Positions 50,781 to 61,860 are shown, counted from the stretch's first letter. The stretch is DNA of 64,000 nucleotides from Bacteroides sp. GM023 (GCF_014750685.1 NZ_JAAXGE010000002.1:434001-498000); one strand, 5' to 3'. Numbers and translations: made by a program. The notes: generated by a model not told the origin, from the letters alone.

Positions 50781-53700
50781 ATGGACAAACAATTTCAACC
50801 GACCCTTGCCGAAGTGCAGGAGTGGGTACTCAAGCTATATCAGACTTGTGAAGATACCATTACCAAGGCCGAACGCCGGGAACAGCATAAATACGCTGTC
50901 ATGGTGCAGCGTCCGCAAGACAAGAAGTTCCTGGTCAAGATGCTCGATGAATCATCGCAAATCCGTGACCGGAAAATACTTGCCAAACGCATCAAGACCC
51001 TTCTCGACCAATACGGCGTACCCGAATTTCTGAACAAACGGGATGCTTTCTTATTCAAGATGTACCAGGCATTCGGCTATCATTTCGATTTTATCGCTAT
51101 TCCGATTATCAAAAAGCGTTTGCGTATGGATACCTCGCAAGTCATCATCAATGAGGAACGTCCGCAACTCACAAAGCATCTCGCTACCCGTGCACAAGAG
51201 AAAATCGGACAGAATGTAAATCTGCTGGGTGAAGTAGTGCTTGGCAATGGGGAAGCCGACTATCGCTACCACCATTATCTGGAAGCATTGGAATCACCCG
51301 ATATTAATTATATCTCTGTGAAAATATCGGGAATATACGCTCAGACGCATTCCCTGAATTATGAGGAAAGTTTTCCTGAACTCGTCTCACGAATGTCTGC
51401 ACTTTATCAGAAGGCTATTGATTTCCCATATATAGACGAAACCGGGGCAAAACAATCCAAATTCATCAATTTGGATATGGAAGAATACAAAGACGCGCAT
51501 TTCACATTGCGTCTTTTCAAGACTGTGCTTAGTTTGCCACAGTTTAAGAATTACTCTGCGGGAATCGTTGTTCAGGCTTATCTGCCGGATGCCCATGATT
51601 TCCAAACGGAATTGTTGGAATTTGCCAAAGCCCGCATGGCGGAAGGCGGTGCTCCTATCAAGATGCGTCTCGTGAAAGGGTGTAATCTGGAGATGGAAAC
51701 GGTTATTTCTTCCCTGAGAGGTTGGCCAAATCCGATTCTTCCTTCCAAAACGGAAGTGGATGCCAACTATCTGCACCTGTTGGAACGGGCATTGATGCCC
51801 GAAAATGCCAAGGCATTGCATCTTGGCGTAGCTTCTCATAATCTGTTCTCTATCGCTTACGCTTATTTGCTAGCTCAGAAGTATGGCACAGCCGAATTTA
51901 TGACTTTTGAAATGCTGGAGGGAATGGCCAATCATCTATGGCGTGCCCAGTCTATGCTCGGCAATCGGGTGATTCTCTATACTCCGGTAGTCAAGAACGA
52001 GCATTTCCTGAATGCAGTTTCTTATCTTGTCCGCCGGATGGATGAAAACACGGCGCCTGACAACTTCCTGACCCACTCTTTCAATCTGAAACCGAATACG
52101 AAAGAATGGGATTTCCTTGCGAAGCAGTTTGAAGATGCGTATGCGATGAAAGATAATATTACTCATGTATCGCCACGTATTCAGAATCGTAATCTCCCTT
52201 ATACCCCCGTTGCGCCGTCAGATACGATGAAGAATGAGCCGGATACGGATTTCGATTTGCCACAGAATCAGGAATGGGTACGTCGTATCTTTGCCAAATG
52301 GAAGAAAAACGGGACGGAAGAACCGGAAATCATTCCGTTGCAGATAGGTGCGGAAACGGTAGTATGCGAAAGTCGTTACAAATACCTCGACCGTTGTCAG
52401 AATGATGAAGTCTGTATCTGTGAAATGTCACAAGCGGACAGTGAGCAAGTGGAAAAGATTATCGGGATTGCAGAAGCAGATCCTGCCGGATGGAGAAAGA
52501 CCACGCTGGAAGAACGGCATCGGATTATGTATGACGCATCCAACCGGTTGGCAGATATGAGAGGCGACCTGATAGGTTGTATGTGTGCCGTGACGGGTAA
52601 AACGGTGATTGAGGGTGATGTGGAGGTTTCGGAAGCGGTAGATTATGCCCGTTTCTATACAACGGCGATGAAGAAGTTTGCCGCATTGGATGATATAGAG
52701 ATAAAGCCGAAGGGAACGATACTGGTTATTTCTCCCTGGAATTTCCCTTGCGCTATCCCCGTAGGTGGCATAGTAGCAGGATTGGCGGGCGGAAACACGG
52801 TTATCCTGAAACCTGCTACTGTGGCGGCTCCGGTTGCCTGGATGTTGGCCAAGGCATTTTGGGATGCAGGAGTACCCAAAGAGACATTACAGGTCATCAT
52901 TACCGACCGGGAGGCACTGAAAGTACTGACTACCGCTCCCGCCGTCAAGCATATTATACTGACAGGCGGCACGGATACCGCCCAAAATATCGCAAAGACT
53001 GCTCCGACAACTCCACTATCCGCAGAAACCGGTGGCAAAAACGCCATTATCCTCACGGCATCGGGCGACCGCGACCATGCTATCATGAATATCGTCGCTT
53101 CCGCCTTCGGCAATGCCGGACAGAAATGTTCCGCCTGCTCACTGTTGCTAGTAGAACGTTCGGTCTACGAAGACGAGAACTTCCAAAGCAAACTGAAAGA
53201 CGCGGCAACAAGTCTGAAAGTAGGCAGTGTCTGGAATGCCGGAAATATGGTAGGCCCGATGATTACCAACAAGAACGACAAGCTGCTGAAAGCCTTCAAC
53301 CTCAGGCCGGGAGAGTCGTGGCTGGTTCCACCCCGCTTTATCGACGAGAAAGAATATATGTTGGCCCCCACCGTAAAATGGGGAGTAACATCGGGGAGCC
53401 CCTCTTTCGACACCGAGTTATTCGGCCCGCTACTAAGTGTCGGCTGCATTGATAATCTCGAAAGAGGTATTGACCTGGTCAATGACCTGTACTACGGATT
53501 GACTTCAGGATTACAGAGCCTCGACGAAGCTGAACAGAAACTGTGGAAGGACACCCTATCGGCAGGAAACCTGTATATCAACCGGGGAATTACGGGAGCA
53601 ATCGTCAACCGCCAGCCATTCGGCGGAATGAATATGTCCGCTTTTGGTGGCGGCCTCAAAGCGGGCGGCCCCAATTATTGCACTTGCTTTGTAGAAATCA

Positions 53701-54221
53701 CAGACAAGCCGGACAGCAAGACTGATTATAAACAAAGCTACGAGAAAGCCTGGCAGGAAGAATTCTCAAAAGCCAAAGACATCAACAAGCTATACGGAGA
53801 ACAGAATATTTTCCGTTATCTGCCTCTGTATGAAATGATTCTGCGTCTATTTCCAGAGGATACGGACGAGGAAGCATTGATGATTGCCCATGCGGCAAAG
53901 ACCTGCGGAACACCGCTCGTCATCAGCTTCGACCCGACAGACAACCGTAGCGCCGCACTTGCCGAAACCGGTTGCAAACTAAGGGAAGAGCCAATGGAGA
54001 AATTCCTGGAGGTGATGATAGATTATGCAAGAATACGGACTTGTTCACCCAATATTCCCAAAGAAATGTATGAAGTAGCCGCGGAATATGATATGTACAT
54101 CGCGACAGCACCGCCCGTTAAGCAAGGACGCATCGAACTGCTACACTATATCCAGGAACAAAGCATCTCTTTCGAGTACCACCGATACGGTAGTATTTCC
54201 GAAGTGCCACCTTGTGAGTAA
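50781..54221 (+). CDS. putA: Bifunctional proline dehydrogenase / P5C dehydrogenase
   Basis: A 1146-residue enzyme oxidising proline to glutamate in two steps. The N-terminal part (about 1-470) is the FAD-dependent proline dehydrogenase barrel, with KMRLVKGCNLEMETV and the closing TPVVKNEHFLNAVSYLVRRMDE. From about 560 to 1060 follows the aldehyde dehydrogenase: the substrate and cofactor loops PWNFPCAIPVGGI and ILTGGTDTA, the catalytic Cys783 in NAGQKCSAC and AETGGKNA. The C-terminal 80 residues are extra. No N-terminal ribbon-helix-helix is present, so it is not the DNA-binding type. Start: ATG 50781 just behind a weak AGAACA; the upstream open codons are ignored. A terminator follows. Confidence 0.95.
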   Translation: MDKQFQPTLAEVQEWVLKLYQTCEDTITKAERREQHKYAVMVQRPQDKKFLVKMLDESSQIRDRKILAKRIKTLLDQYGVPEFLNKRDAFLFKMYQAFGYHFDFIAIPIIKKRLRMDTSQVIINEERPQLTKHLATRAQEKIGQNVNLLGEVVLGNGEADYRYHHYLEALESPDINYISVKISGIYAQTHSLNYEESFPELVSRMSALYQKAIDFPYIDETGAKQSKFINLDMEEYKDAHFTLRLFKTVLSLPQFKNYSAGIVVQAYLPDAHDFQTELLEFAKARMAEGGAPIKMRLVKGCNLEMETVISSLRGWPNPILPSKTEVDANYLHLLERALMPENAKALHLGVASHNLFSIAYAYLLAQKYGTAEFMTFEMLEGMANHLWRAQSMLGNRVILYTPVVKNEHFLNAVSYLVRRMDENTAPDNFLTHSFNLKPNTKEWDFLAKQFEDAYAMKDNITHVSPRIQNRNLPYTPVAPSDTMKNEPDTDFDLPQNQEWVRRIFAKWKKNGTEEPEIIPLQIGAETVVCESRYKYLDRCQNDEVCICEMSQADSEQVEKIIGIAEADPAGWRKTTLEERHRIMYDASNRLADMRGDLIGCMCAVTGKTVIEGDVEVSEAVDYARFYTTAMKKFAALDDIEIKPKGTILVISPWNFPCAIPVGGIVAGLAGGNTVILKPATVAAPVAWMLAKAFWDAGVPKETLQVIITDREALKVLTTAPAVKHIILTGGTDTAQNIAKTAPTTPLSAETGGKNAIILTASGDRDHAIMNIVASAFGNAGQKCSACSLLLVERSVYEDENFQSKLKDAATSLKVGSVWNAGNMVGPMITNKNDKLLKAFNLRPGESWLVPPRFIDEKEYMLAPTVKWGVTSGSPSFDTELFGPLLSVGCIDNLERGIDLVNDLYYGLTSGLQSLDEAEQKLWKDTLSAGNLYINRGITGAIVNRQPFGGMNMSAFGGGLKAGGPNYCTCFVEITDKPDSKTDYKQSYEKAWQEEFSKAKDINKLYGEQNIFRYLPLYEMILRLFPEDTDEEALMIAHAAKTCGTPLVISFDPTDNRSAALAETGCKLREEPMEKFLEVMIDYARIRTCSPNIPKEMYEVAAEYDMYIATAPPVKQGRIELLHYIQEQSISFEYHRYGSISEVPPCE

Positions 54222-54240
54222 CGAATAAAAAGCTAGAATC

Positions 54241-54302
54241 AGCCAAACAAGGACAATCGTTTAATAATGTGCGAGTAATGTCCTTTGTTTGGCTTTTCTT
54301 TT
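54241..54302 (+). terminator. Intrinsic terminator after putA
   Basis: AGCCAAACAAGGACA pairs with TGTCCTTTGTTTGGCT (one bulged base), followed by TTTTCTTTT. Confidence 0.85.
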
Positions 54303-54424
54303 GAGCAGTCAAAGCCAGCCATAGCCCAAAGCACGACAAAGTTCAACTACCACCTCATTACCTAAATTAAAACGTGTAAACGGAAAATAGCTATTTATGG
54401 TAACCTTTTGCATAATCTATTGAG

Positions 54425-54432
54425 TAACTTTG
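54425..54432 (+). promoter_or_regulatory. -7 box of the zinc-ribbon gene
   Basis: TAACTTTG, 21 bp before the ATG at 54454. Confidence 0.5.
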
Positions 54433-54453
54433 CACTTAAATAATAGAAAGCTT

Positions 54454-54759
54454 ATGAAAATCAATACTGAAACAAAATATTGCCAAACTTGCGGAATCCC
54501 ATTAGAGATTGATTATAATAATCTTGGGTTAGAACAGAATGAGGAATATTGCGAGTATTGTCTGAAAAACGGAGTCAAACTATATGACTTTTCAATGGAT
54601 TATCTCATTTACCTTTGGGGACTTTTTCCCGAAGAATATTATAGAGAGACAGGTATTAATTACACATCGGAGGAATTGAGAGAAGTTATGTCCAAGCGGC
54701 TTCCGCATATCAAGAGGTGGAACAGAAGGTCAATACTGCCCATATACAATACGAATTAA
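54454..54759 (+). CDS. Small zinc-ribbon protein
   Basis: A 101-residue protein. Two CxxC pairs (CQTCG near residue 9 and CEYCL near 33) form a treble-clef zinc ribbon like the zf-ribbon_2 family; the rest is helical and acidic. Start at 54454, 21 bp past a TAACTTTG box; the longer frame from 54430 begins inside that box. The last 43 bp overlap the next gene in another frame, so the genes are coupled. Zinc-ribbon proteins of this type often lie next to GyrI-type regulators; the role is unknown. Confidence 0.8.
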   Translation: MKINTETKYCQTCGIPLEIDYNNLGLEQNEEYCEYCLKNGVKLYDFSMDYLIYLWGLFPEEYYRETGINYTSEELREVMSKRLPHIKRWNRRSILPIYNTN

Positions 54760-55580
54760 TTATAAAAGTTCAGGAATACATCAATCGTCATTTGTTTGAC
54801 GAACTTGATTCTGATACACTATCACAGATTGCATCTATTTCCAAATATCATTTCCGCAGGCTTTTTAAAGCAGTTTGTGGCGAGAATATTGGAAATTACA
54901 TTCAAAGATTAAGATTAGAATATATTGCATTTAAGTTAATAACAACAGATGTAAGTGTTCCGAAACTTCTCAGCCAAATCAATTATCAGAACAAGCATAC
55001 TCTTTCAAGGGCATTCAAAAGTTATTTTAATTGTTCTATACCTGAGTTTCGCGAAAAACATTCAAAAGTCAGTCCTGAAAGAAAAAACCCCATACAAATA
55101 GACTTTAGTATTGAAAAAATACCAGGAATCCGAGTCGCGTATTTGAAACTGGAAAGGACACAGAATGTCAGCCATAGCTTTTCTGTCCTATGGAGACAAC
55201 TGCTGCAATTTTCTGAAAACCATGAATTATCATCAAAAGGATGCAAATATATAAGTCTGACCCTCGACTATCCATTGATTACGCCGGAAGAACAGATACG
55301 TTTCATGGTAGGGGTGACATTGCCGCAATCATTCAGGATTCCCAAAGGCTTCGGCCATTATGAAATTCCTGCGGGAGAATATTCCGTCTTTCGCTTCAAA
55401 GGATTTTATCATCAGCTAAACAGGGTATATCGCCATATTTACCTTGACTGGTTGCCGACAAGCGATTATGCTCTACGGGAGCAGTTTACTTTTGAAACCT
55501 ATATCGACACACCCGAAAAGACTCCGGCTTCGGAGTTGGTGACAGATATCTATATCCCAGTTATGAAGAAAGAGGTATGA
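54717..55580 (+). CDS. AraC regulator with GyrI-like effector domain
   Basis: A 287-residue regulator of the Rob/SoxS-like type. The AraC double HTH is N-terminal (about 1-105; first helix LSQIASISKYHFRRLFKAV, second SQINYQNKHTLSRAFKSYF), the reverse of the AraC gene at 8939. Residues of about 125-285 resemble a GyrI-like small-molecule binding domain (IPGIRVAYLKLERTQNVSH..., IPAGEYSVFRFKG). It starts at GTG 54717, inside the end of the zinc-ribbon gene; no ATG is available in the right position. It probably controls this cluster in response to a hydrophobic compound. Confidence 0.85.
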   Translation: MEQKVNTAHIQYELIIKVQEYINRHLFDELDSDTLSQIASISKYHFRRLFKAVCGENIGNYIQRLRLEYIAFKLITTDVSVPKLLSQINYQNKHTLSRAFKSYFNCSIPEFREKHSKVSPERKNPIQIDFSIEKIPGIRVAYLKLERTQNVSHSFSVLWRQLLQFSENHELSSKGCKYISLTLDYPLITPEEQIRFMVGVTLPQSFRIPKGFGHYEIPAGEYSVFRFKGFYHQLNRVYRHIYLDWLPTSDYALREQFTFETYIDTPEKTPASELVTDIYIPVMKKEV

Positions 55581-55627
55581 AATATATGAATCAGGAAATA
55601 GAAAACGAATTAAAAAAGGAGAATAAA

Positions 55628-55987
55628 ATGAATTATAAAGACAAAGCGATAAAGTGTGTCAAAGATACCATATTGCCAATGCAAAGAAAGCAATTCAAAG
55701 AATGTGGTTGCTGCCTAGACGAACAGTACAAACGGTACGGAAATACAGAATGGCTTTCCGCAAAGACAATCGAAAAAGGACATATTTATGAGATTGGTTA
55801 TCCTGCGTGCGTCTGTCCGGACGTAAAAAGCGGAAAAGTAAAGGATGCATCACATTGCGAATGTTCACGCCAAAGTGTATTGTATATTATCGGAAATTTA
55901 TTGCCCGATAAGAATATCAGCGTGGAAATAATAGAAACCGTTTTGGGTGGCGCAGATAAATGCCGTTTCAAGGTAACTGTGGAATGA
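55628..55987 (+). CDS. Cysteine-rich small protein, function unknown
   Basis: 119 residues. Cys residues recur as CGCC, CVCPD, CECSR and DKCRF, and YIIGNLLPDKNISVEIIETVLGGADK recalls the C-terminal part of families with 4-vinyl-reductase-like (V4R) folds or DUF6144; I cannot assign it with certainty. An ATGA overlap with the AraC stop (55577) is an alternative start, but ATG 55628 is preceded by AAAAGGAGAATAAA, one of the few strong Shine-Dalgarno sequences in the window. Third gene of the zinc-ribbon/AraC cluster; metal binding is likely. Confidence 0.7.
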   Translation: MNYKDKAIKCVKDTILPMQRKQFKECGCCLDEQYKRYGNTEWLSAKTIEKGHIYEIGYPACVCPDVKSGKVKDASHCECSRQSVLYIIGNLLPDKNISVEIIETVLGGADKCRFKVTVE

Positions 55988-56033
55988 GAAGACAGAAAGT
56001 GCACCAAGTTTCCTTTATTAGTTCAAAAATGAT

Positions 56034-56041
56034 TATCTTTG
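56034..56041 (+). promoter_or_regulatory. -7 box of ychF
   Basis: TATCTTTG, 113 bp upstream of the ATG at 56155, leaving an untranslated leader of about 105 nt. Confidence 0.55.
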
Positions 56042-56154
56042 CAAACTAAAATGGGCAACTTGGTAACAAACACTCTTTTTTATCCGGACATTGTCGCCAA
56101 TTTGTTGTTCACTTATATGTATCCTATTGATAATAAAAGAAATAATAGATTAAT

Positions 56155-57258
56155 ATGGCATTGCAATGTGGTATTGTAGGACTACCGAACGTGGGTAAGT
56201 CAACACTTTTCAACTGTTTGTCGAACGCAAAGGCACAAGCGGCAAACTTCCCTTTCTGTACAATTGAACCGAATGTAGGTGTAATCACCGTTCCCGATGA
56301 ACGTCTGAATGCACTGGCAGAATTGGTACATCCCCAAAGAATTGTTCCTACAACAGTAGAAATCGTAGATATCGCCGGACTGGTGAAAGGCGCAAGCAAA
56401 GGTGAAGGACTGGGAAATAAATTCCTTGCCAATATCCGTGAGACGGATGCAATTATTCACGTTCTTCGTTGCTTTGACGATGAGAACGTGACGCACGTAG
56501 ACGGAAGTATAAACCCTGTCCGCGACAAAGAAATCATCGACTACGAACTTCAATTGAAGGATTTGGAAACTATCGAAAGCCGCATCCAAAAGGTACAGAA
56601 ACAGGCACAAACAGGTGGTGACAAAGCTGCAAAACAGGCATATGATATACTGATCCAGTATAAAGCCGCATTGGAACAGGGCAAGTCGGCACGTACTGTC
56701 ACTTTCGAAACGAAAGACGAACAGAAGATTGCCCACGAACTGTTCTTATTGACCAGCAAGCCGGTGATGTACGTTTGCAACGTAGACGAAGCAAGCGCGG
56801 TAAACGGAAACAAATACGTAGATATGGTACGTGAAGCCGTGAAAGACGAGAATGCAGAAATCCTCGTTGTCGCAGCCAAGACAGAAGCGGACATCGCCGA
56901 ACTGGAAACATACGAAGACCGTCAGATGTTCCTTGCCGAGGTAGGTTTGGAAGAATCGGGCGTGGCACGTCTTATCAAATCAGCTTATAAATTATTGAAT
57001 CTTGAAACTTACTTCACAGCCGGCGTACAGGAAGTACGTGCCTGGACGTACGAAAAGGGATGGAAAGCTCCGCAATGTGCAGGTGTTATCCATACCGATT
57101 TCGAGAAAGGTTTTATCCGTGCAGAAGTAATCAAATACGGAGATTATATCCAATACGGTTCGGAAGCAGCCGTGAAGGAAGCCGGTAAACTGGGTGTGGA
57201 AGGAAAAGAATATGTCGTACAGGATGGCGACATCATGCATTTCCGTTTCAACGTGTGA
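56155..57258 (+). CDS. ychF: Redox-regulated ribosome-binding ATPase YchF (OLA1 family)
   Basis: A 367-residue P-loop NTPase of the Obg family that hydrolyses ATP rather than GTP and binds ribosomes. GLPNVGKST at about 9-17 (P-loop), DIAGLVKGAS (G3), and NVDEAS in place of the GTPase NKxD, which is what favours ATP. The C-terminal TGS domain contains VRAWTYEKGWKAPQCAGVIHTDFEKGFIRAEV (in part typical of the family) and ends VQDGDIMHFRFNV. Length as in E. coli (363). Followed at 47 bp by the panE-like gene. Confidence 0.96.
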   Translation: MALQCGIVGLPNVGKSTLFNCLSNAKAQAANFPFCTIEPNVGVITVPDERLNALAELVHPQRIVPTTVEIVDIAGLVKGASKGEGLGNKFLANIRETDAIIHVLRCFDDENVTHVDGSINPVRDKEIIDYELQLKDLETIESRIQKVQKQAQTGGDKAAKQAYDILIQYKAALEQGKSARTVTFETKDEQKIAHELFLLTSKPVMYVCNVDEASAVNGNKYVDMVREAVKDENAEILVVAAKTEADIAELETYEDRQMFLAEVGLEESGVARLIKSAYKLLNLETYFTAGVQEVRAWTYEKGWKAPQCAGVIHTDFEKGFIRAEVIKYGDYIQYGSEAAVKEAGKLGVEGKEYVVQDGDIMHFRFNV

Positions 57259-57305
57259 TTATCGGTAATCACCAACGACTTATTAATTACTAATTCGCTA
57301 ACAAC

Positions 57306-58223
57306 ATGAAATATCTCATTGCAGGAACCGGAGGTGTAGGCGGCAGTATCGCAGGATTCTTGTCGCTGGCAGGCAAAGATGTAACTTGTATTGCCCGTGG
57401 AGCTCATTTGCAGTCGATTCAGACAAACGGTCTGAAACTGAAGTCGAATTTAAAGGGCGAACATACGCTCCGAATCCCGGCAACTACGGCTGAAGAATTT
57501 AACGGGAAAGCAGATGTGATATTTGTATGCGTGAAAGGTTATTCGGTCGATTCCATCGTAGAACTGATAAAAAGAGCAGCACACAAAGATACGGTTGTCA
57601 TCCCTATTCTGAATGTATATGGAACAGGACCGCGCATACAGAAACTTGTTCCGGGAGTCACTGTCCTGGATGGTTGTATCTATATCGTAGGCTTCGTTTC
57701 CGGCACAGGAGAAATCACCCAAATGGGGAAAATATTCCGGTTAGTATATGGTGCTCACCGTGGCACTGTTGTCAAACCCGGATTACTGGAAGCCATCCGG
57801 GAAGAATTGCAGGAAGCAGGTATAAAGGTAGACCTTTCACCGGATATCAACCGGGATACATTCATCAAATGGTCGTTCATTTCTGCCATGGCTCTAACGG
57901 GTGCTTACTACGATGTTCCGATGGGCGAAGTCCAAAAACCGGGAAAGGTGCGGGATACATTTATCGGACTTTCTACGGAAAGCGCCGCTTTAGGAAAGAA
58001 GTTGGGCGTTGAATTTCCGGAAGATCCCGTCAGCTATAATCTGAAAGTGATTGATAAGCTCGACCCCGAAAGTACCGCTTCCATGCAGAAAGACCTGGCA
58101 CGCGGACACGAGTCCGAGATACAAGGCTTGCTCTTCGACATGATTACAGCGGCCGAAGAGCAAGGAGTCGATATACCGACCTACCGGATGGTTGCGGAGA
58201 AATTCAAAGAATCTAATCATTAA
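57306..58223 (+). CDS. panE: Ketopantoate reductase family protein
   Basis: A 305-residue NADPH-dependent oxidoreductase. [17 protein letters not shown] at about 7-23 is the dinucleotide fold, with the family's early Lys/Glu region ([10 protein letters not shown], containing Lys) and the C-terminal helical domain ([23 protein letters not shown]; ...[18 protein letters not shown], quoted in part) that carries the Lys and Glu/Asn of PanE. It probably makes pantoate for coenzyme A, but paralogues with other ketoacid substrates exist, so the symbol is provisional. In line with ychF and lgt. Confidence 0.85.
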   Translation: MKYLIAGTGGVGGSIAGFLSLAGKDVTCIARGAHLQSIQTNGLKLKSNLKGEHTLRIPATTAEEFNGKADVIFVCVKGYSVDSIVELIKRAAHKDTVVIPILNVYGTGPRIQKLVPGVTVLDGCIYIVGFVSGTGEITQMGKIFRLVYGAHRGTVVKPGLLEAIREELQEAGIKVDLSPDINRDTFIKWSFISAMALTGAYYDVPMGEVQKPGKVRDTFIGLSTESAALGKKLGVEFPEDPVSYNLKVIDKLDPESTASMQKDLARGHESEIQGLLFDMITAAEEQGVDIPTYRMVAEKFKESNH

Positions 58224-58240
58224 CATTAATCCAATATAGA

Positions 58241-59074
58241 ATGAATGCCATGCTATTATCCATCAACTGGAACCCGAACCCCGAACTATTCAACCTGTTC
58301 GGCATTTCTATCCGTTATTACGGATTATTGTGGGCAGTAGGAATATTCTTTGCTTATGTTGTTGTTCACTACCAGTACCGGGATAAAAAGATAGAGGAGA
58401 AGAAGTTTGACCCGCTTTTCTTTTACTGTTTCTTTGGTATTCTAATCGGTGCCCGCCTGGGGCATTGCTTGTTCTATGACCCGGGATATTACCTGTCTCA
58501 TTTTTGGGAGATGATTCTTCCCATCAAATTCATGCCGGATGGAAACTGGAAATTCACCGGATATGAAGGATTGGCCAGCCATGGCGGTACACTAGGATTG
58601 ATAGTTGCCCTTTGGCTGTATTGCCGTAAGACGAAACTTCATTATATGGATGTGCTGGATATGATTGCCGTAGCTACGCCAATCACGGCCTGTTTCATTC
58701 GTCTTGCCAATCTGATGAACTCTGAGATTATCGGTAAACCGACTGATGTACCCTGGGCATTTGTTTTCGAACGTGTGGATATGCTCCCCCGTCATCCGGG
58801 ACAGCTTTACGAAGCTATTGCCTATCTTATCCTGTTCTTCATCATGATTTACCTGTATAAGAATTACAGTAAGAAACTGCATCGCGGCTTCTTCTTCGGC
58901 CTCTGTCTGACGTATATCTTCACCTTCCGCTTCTTTATCGAGTTCCTGAAAGAGAATCAGGAAGACTTCGAGAACGGTATGATGTTCAATATGGGACAAT
59001 GGTTAAGCGTTCCATTCATTATAATAGGTGTCTACTTTATGTTCTTCTATGACAAAAAGAAGAAAGTAGCCTGA
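58241..59074 (+). CDS. lgt: Prolipoprotein diacylglyceryl transferase
   Basis: A 277-residue inner membrane enzyme with seven predicted helices, which adds diacylglycerol to the lipobox Cys of prelipoproteins; it serves the many lipoproteins in this window. Motifs: [11 protein letters not shown] (Arg and His), YEGLASHGG (HGG loop), [14 protein letters not shown] (Lgt signature) and RHPGQLYEA. The C-terminal [21 protein letters not shown] is typical. Start ATG 58241, 17 bp after the panE-like stop; ATG 58250 is possible. A strong terminator follows. Confidence 0.96.
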   Translation: MNAMLLSINWNPNPELFNLFGISIRYYGLLWAVGIFFAYVVVHYQYRDKKIEEKKFDPLFFYCFFGILIGARLGHCLFYDPGYYLSHFWEMILPIKFMPDGNWKFTGYEGLASHGGTLGLIVALWLYCRKTKLHYMDVLDMIAVATPITACFIRLANLMNSEIIGKPTDVPWAFVFERVDMLPRHPGQLYEAIAYLILFFIMIYLYKNYSKKLHRGFFFGLCLTYIFTFRFFIEFLKENQEDFENGMMFNMGQWLSVPFIIIGVYFMFFYDKKKKVA

Positions 59075-59080
59075 AACAGA

Positions 59081-59121
59081 AAAAGGGATTAGCGATTTAA
59101 ACATCGCTAATCCCTTTTTTT
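59081..59121. terminator. Terminator between lgt and mutS
   Basis: AAAAGGGATTAGCGAT, a 6-nt loop and the exact complement, with T-runs on the plus strand and a matching A-rich start, so it works for both convergent transcripts. Confidence 0.9.
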
Positions 59122-59241
59122 ATCATTTACTCTTTCCCGTTAGGGTGGATATCATTTTCCTGACACCAGGAAAACGATCGAGAATATACTCTAGGGCATA
59201 TTTACCTACTATTTTCGCCTTATTTCTGTTTTATTTCTGTT

Positions 59242-61860
59242 TTATTTCCCCCTAACTATCTTCTTAATATCATTCAGTTTATTCAGCGCTTCAATCGGAG
59301 TGAGATTATTCACATCCAGGTTTAATATCTCATCACGAATCTGACAAAGAATCGGGTCATCCAACTGGAAGAAACTCAACTGCATACCACTGCGATTCTC
59401 GCTCACTTCCGCCAGCGGTTTACCGGAGATACCCTGTTGACGATTATCAGATTCAAGCTGTTTCAATATCACATTCGCACGTTTCACAATGCTCTTCGGC
59501 ATACCTGCCATCTTTGCCACATGAATACCAAAAGAGTGTTCACTACCGCCACGTTCCAGTTTACGGAGGAAGATAACCTTATTATCCACCTCTTTCACGG
59601 ATACATTATAGTTCTTGATACGCTTGAAGGATTTCTCCATCTCGTTCAGTTCGTGATAGTGCGTAGCAAATAACGTGCGCGCTTTCGCTTTCGGATGCTC
59701 ATGGATATGTTCTACAATCGCCCAGGCAATAGAAATACCATCATATGTAGACGTGCCACGGCCTAATTCGTCAAACAACACCAGGCTTCGGGAAGAAACA
59801 TTATTCAGGATATCCGCCGCTTCATTCATCTCTACCATAAACGTAGATTCGCCAACAGAGATATTGTCACTCGCTCCTACGCGGGTGAATATCTTATCTA
59901 CCAATCCGATATGGGCACTTTCCGCAGGGACGAACGAACCGATTTGTGCCAGCAGCGTAATCAATGCAGTCTGACGCAAAAGAGCTGATTTACCGGCCAT
60001 GTTAGGACCGGTTATAATGATAATCTGCTGCGTATTACAATCCAGCATTACATCGTTGGCAATATACTTCTCACCGATAGGAAGCTGCTTCTCAATCACC
60101 GGATGACGACCCTGGCGAATATCCAATACATCATTATCTTCAATAATCGGACGGATATAACGATTCTCACGAGCCACATTGGCAAATGACAGCAAACAAT
60201 CCAGGCGGGCAATCTGATTCGCATTAATCTGAATCTGAGGAATAAACTCCGTTAATGCCTGCACCAAATCCGTGTATAGCTGCGTTTCCAAAACGAGAAT
60301 CTTATCTTCTGCTCCCAGAATCTTCTCCTCATATTCTTTCAGTTCCTGCGTGATATAACGTTCTGCATTGACCAATGTCTGTTTGCGAATCCATTCCTGC
60401 GGAACTTTATCTTTATGGACATTACGAACCTCAATATAATAGCCGAATACATTATTATAAGCTACCTTCAGACTCGGGATGCCCGTCTGTTCACTTTCAC
60501 GCTGCTGTATTTTGAGCAAGTAATCTTTTCCCGAATAAGAGATTTGGCGTAACTCGTCCAAGTCCGCGTTCACCCCATTTTGAATCACGCCACCCTTATT
60601 AATCAATAGTGGCGGGTCATTATTAATCTCCTTGGCAATCCGGTCACGGATGGAAATACAAAGATTCAGTTGCTCGCCAATCCGGTTCAGACTCGCATTA
60701 TCAGCTTCCATACATGCCTCCTTTATCGGCTCAATAGCTTGTAAAGCCACCTTCAACTGCACCACCTCACGGGGTGATACACGCCCCACGGCTACTTTGG
60801 AAATGATACGTTCCAAGTCTCCTATCATATGTAACTGTTCTTCAATCAGTTCCTTAAAATCCGGTTGGCGGAAGAAATACTCCACAACATTCAACCGCTC
60901 ATTGATAGGCTTCTCATCTTTTAGCGGAAAGACCATCCAGCGTTTCAGCAGACGTGCCCCCATCGGACTAATCGTCCGGTCGATGACATTAATCAGGCTG
61001 CTTCCGCCATCATTCATATTGCCAATCAGTTCCAGGCTGCGCACCGTAAACTTATCCAGACGAACGTATTTATCTTCCTCAATACGAGCCAGCGAAGTGA
61101 TATGCCCAATCTGCGTATGCTGCGTCATCGTCAGGTATTGCAGGATAGCACCGGAAGCAATGATACCATTCTTCAAGTGCTCCACGCCGAAACCTTTCAG
61201 GTTCTTCGTTTCAAAATGTTTCAGCAGTTTCTCACGAGCGGTAGTTTCCGTAAATACCCAGTCGTCAAGCTCGAACGTGAAGAACTTGCCGCCGAAATTC
61301 CCCTCAAACATCAGGCGTTTGCCACGTTCGAAAAGAATCTCCTTCGGAGCGAAGTTGTTCAACAGCTTGTCTACATAATCAAAAGGTCCTTCCGCAGTAA
61401 GAAATTCGCCGGTAGAGATATCGAGAAAGGCAACACCACAGGAAGCCTTTCCGAAATGAACGGCAGCCAGGAAGTTGTTCTCCTTATAATTCAGCACATT
61501 ATCATTGATAGAAACACCGGGAGTCACCAGTTCGGTAATGCCGCGTTTCACCAACTTCTTTGTCATTTTGGGGTCTTCCAACTGGTCGCAGATAGCGACA
61601 CGCTTTCCGGCACGAACCAGTTTCGGCAGATATGTATCAAGAGCATGGTGGGGGAATCCCGCCATCTCAACAGTTTTTCCTTTTCCGTTAGCGCGTTTTG
61701 TCAGTGTGATTCCTAATATCTCGGACGCAACGATAGCATCCGTAGAATATGTTTCATAAAAGTCGCCGCAACGAAACAGCATCACTGCATCCGGATGTTG
61801 TGCTTTCAAATCCAGAAACTGTTTCATCATCGGGGTGAGGACGATTTCTTCTTCGTTCAC
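59242..61860 (-). CDS. mutS: DNA mismatch repair protein MutS
   Basis: An 872-residue mismatch sensor. The mismatch-binding Phe34-Tyr-Glu36 lies in [10 protein letters not shown] near the N-terminus, exactly as in E. coli (36/38). The ATPase P-loop GPNMAGKS is at about 618-625, followed by [14 protein letters not shown] (Walker B) and LFATHYHEL. The C-terminal small helical region is present ([12 protein letters not shown]). Start: GTG at 61860 (V in NEEEIVLTP) with a strong GGGAGAG in front; the open frame to 61896 starts with TTG. Promoter box TATCTTTG at 61918-61911. Convergent with lgt. Confidence 0.96.
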   Translation of the reverse strand: MNEEEIVLTPMMKQFLDLKAQHPDAVMLFRCGDFYETYSTDAIVASEILGITLTKRANGKGKTVEMAGFPHHALDTYLPKLVRAGKRVAICDQLEDPKMTKKLVKRGITELVTPGVSINDNVLNYKENNFLAAVHFGKASCGVAFLDISTGEFLTAEGPFDYVDKLLNNFAPKEILFERGKRLMFEGNFGGKFFTFELDDWVFTETTAREKLLKHFETKNLKGFGVEHLKNGIIASGAILQYLTMTQHTQIGHITSLARIEEDKYVRLDKFTVRSLELIGNMNDGGSSLINVIDRTISPMGARLLKRWMVFPLKDEKPINERLNVVEYFFRQPDFKELIEEQLHMIGDLERIISKVAVGRVSPREVVQLKVALQAIEPIKEACMEADNASLNRIGEQLNLCISIRDRIAKEINNDPPLLINKGGVIQNGVNADLDELRQISYSGKDYLLKIQQRESEQTGIPSLKVAYNNVFGYYIEVRNVHKDKVPQEWIRKQTLVNAERYITQELKEYEEKILGAEDKILVLETQLYTDLVQALTEFIPQIQINANQIARLDCLLSFANVARENRYIRPIIEDNDVLDIRQGRHPVIEKQLPIGEKYIANDVMLDCNTQQIIIITGPNMAGKSALLRQTALITLLAQIGSFVPAESAHIGLVDKIFTRVGASDNISVGESTFMVEMNEAADILNNVSSRSLVLFDELGRGTSTYDGISIAWAIVEHIHEHPKAKARTLFATHYHELNEMEKSFKRIKNYNVSVKEVDNKVIFLRKLERGGSEHSFGIHVAKMAGMPKSIVKRANVILKQLESDNRQQGISGKPLAEVSENRSGMQLSFFQLDDPILCQIRDEILNLDVNNLTPIEALNKLNDIKKIVRGK

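Noticed and set aside
52748..53452. 234-codon ORF inside putA
   Set aside because: Other frame of the dehydrogenase domain, Arg/Tyr-rich shadow translation.
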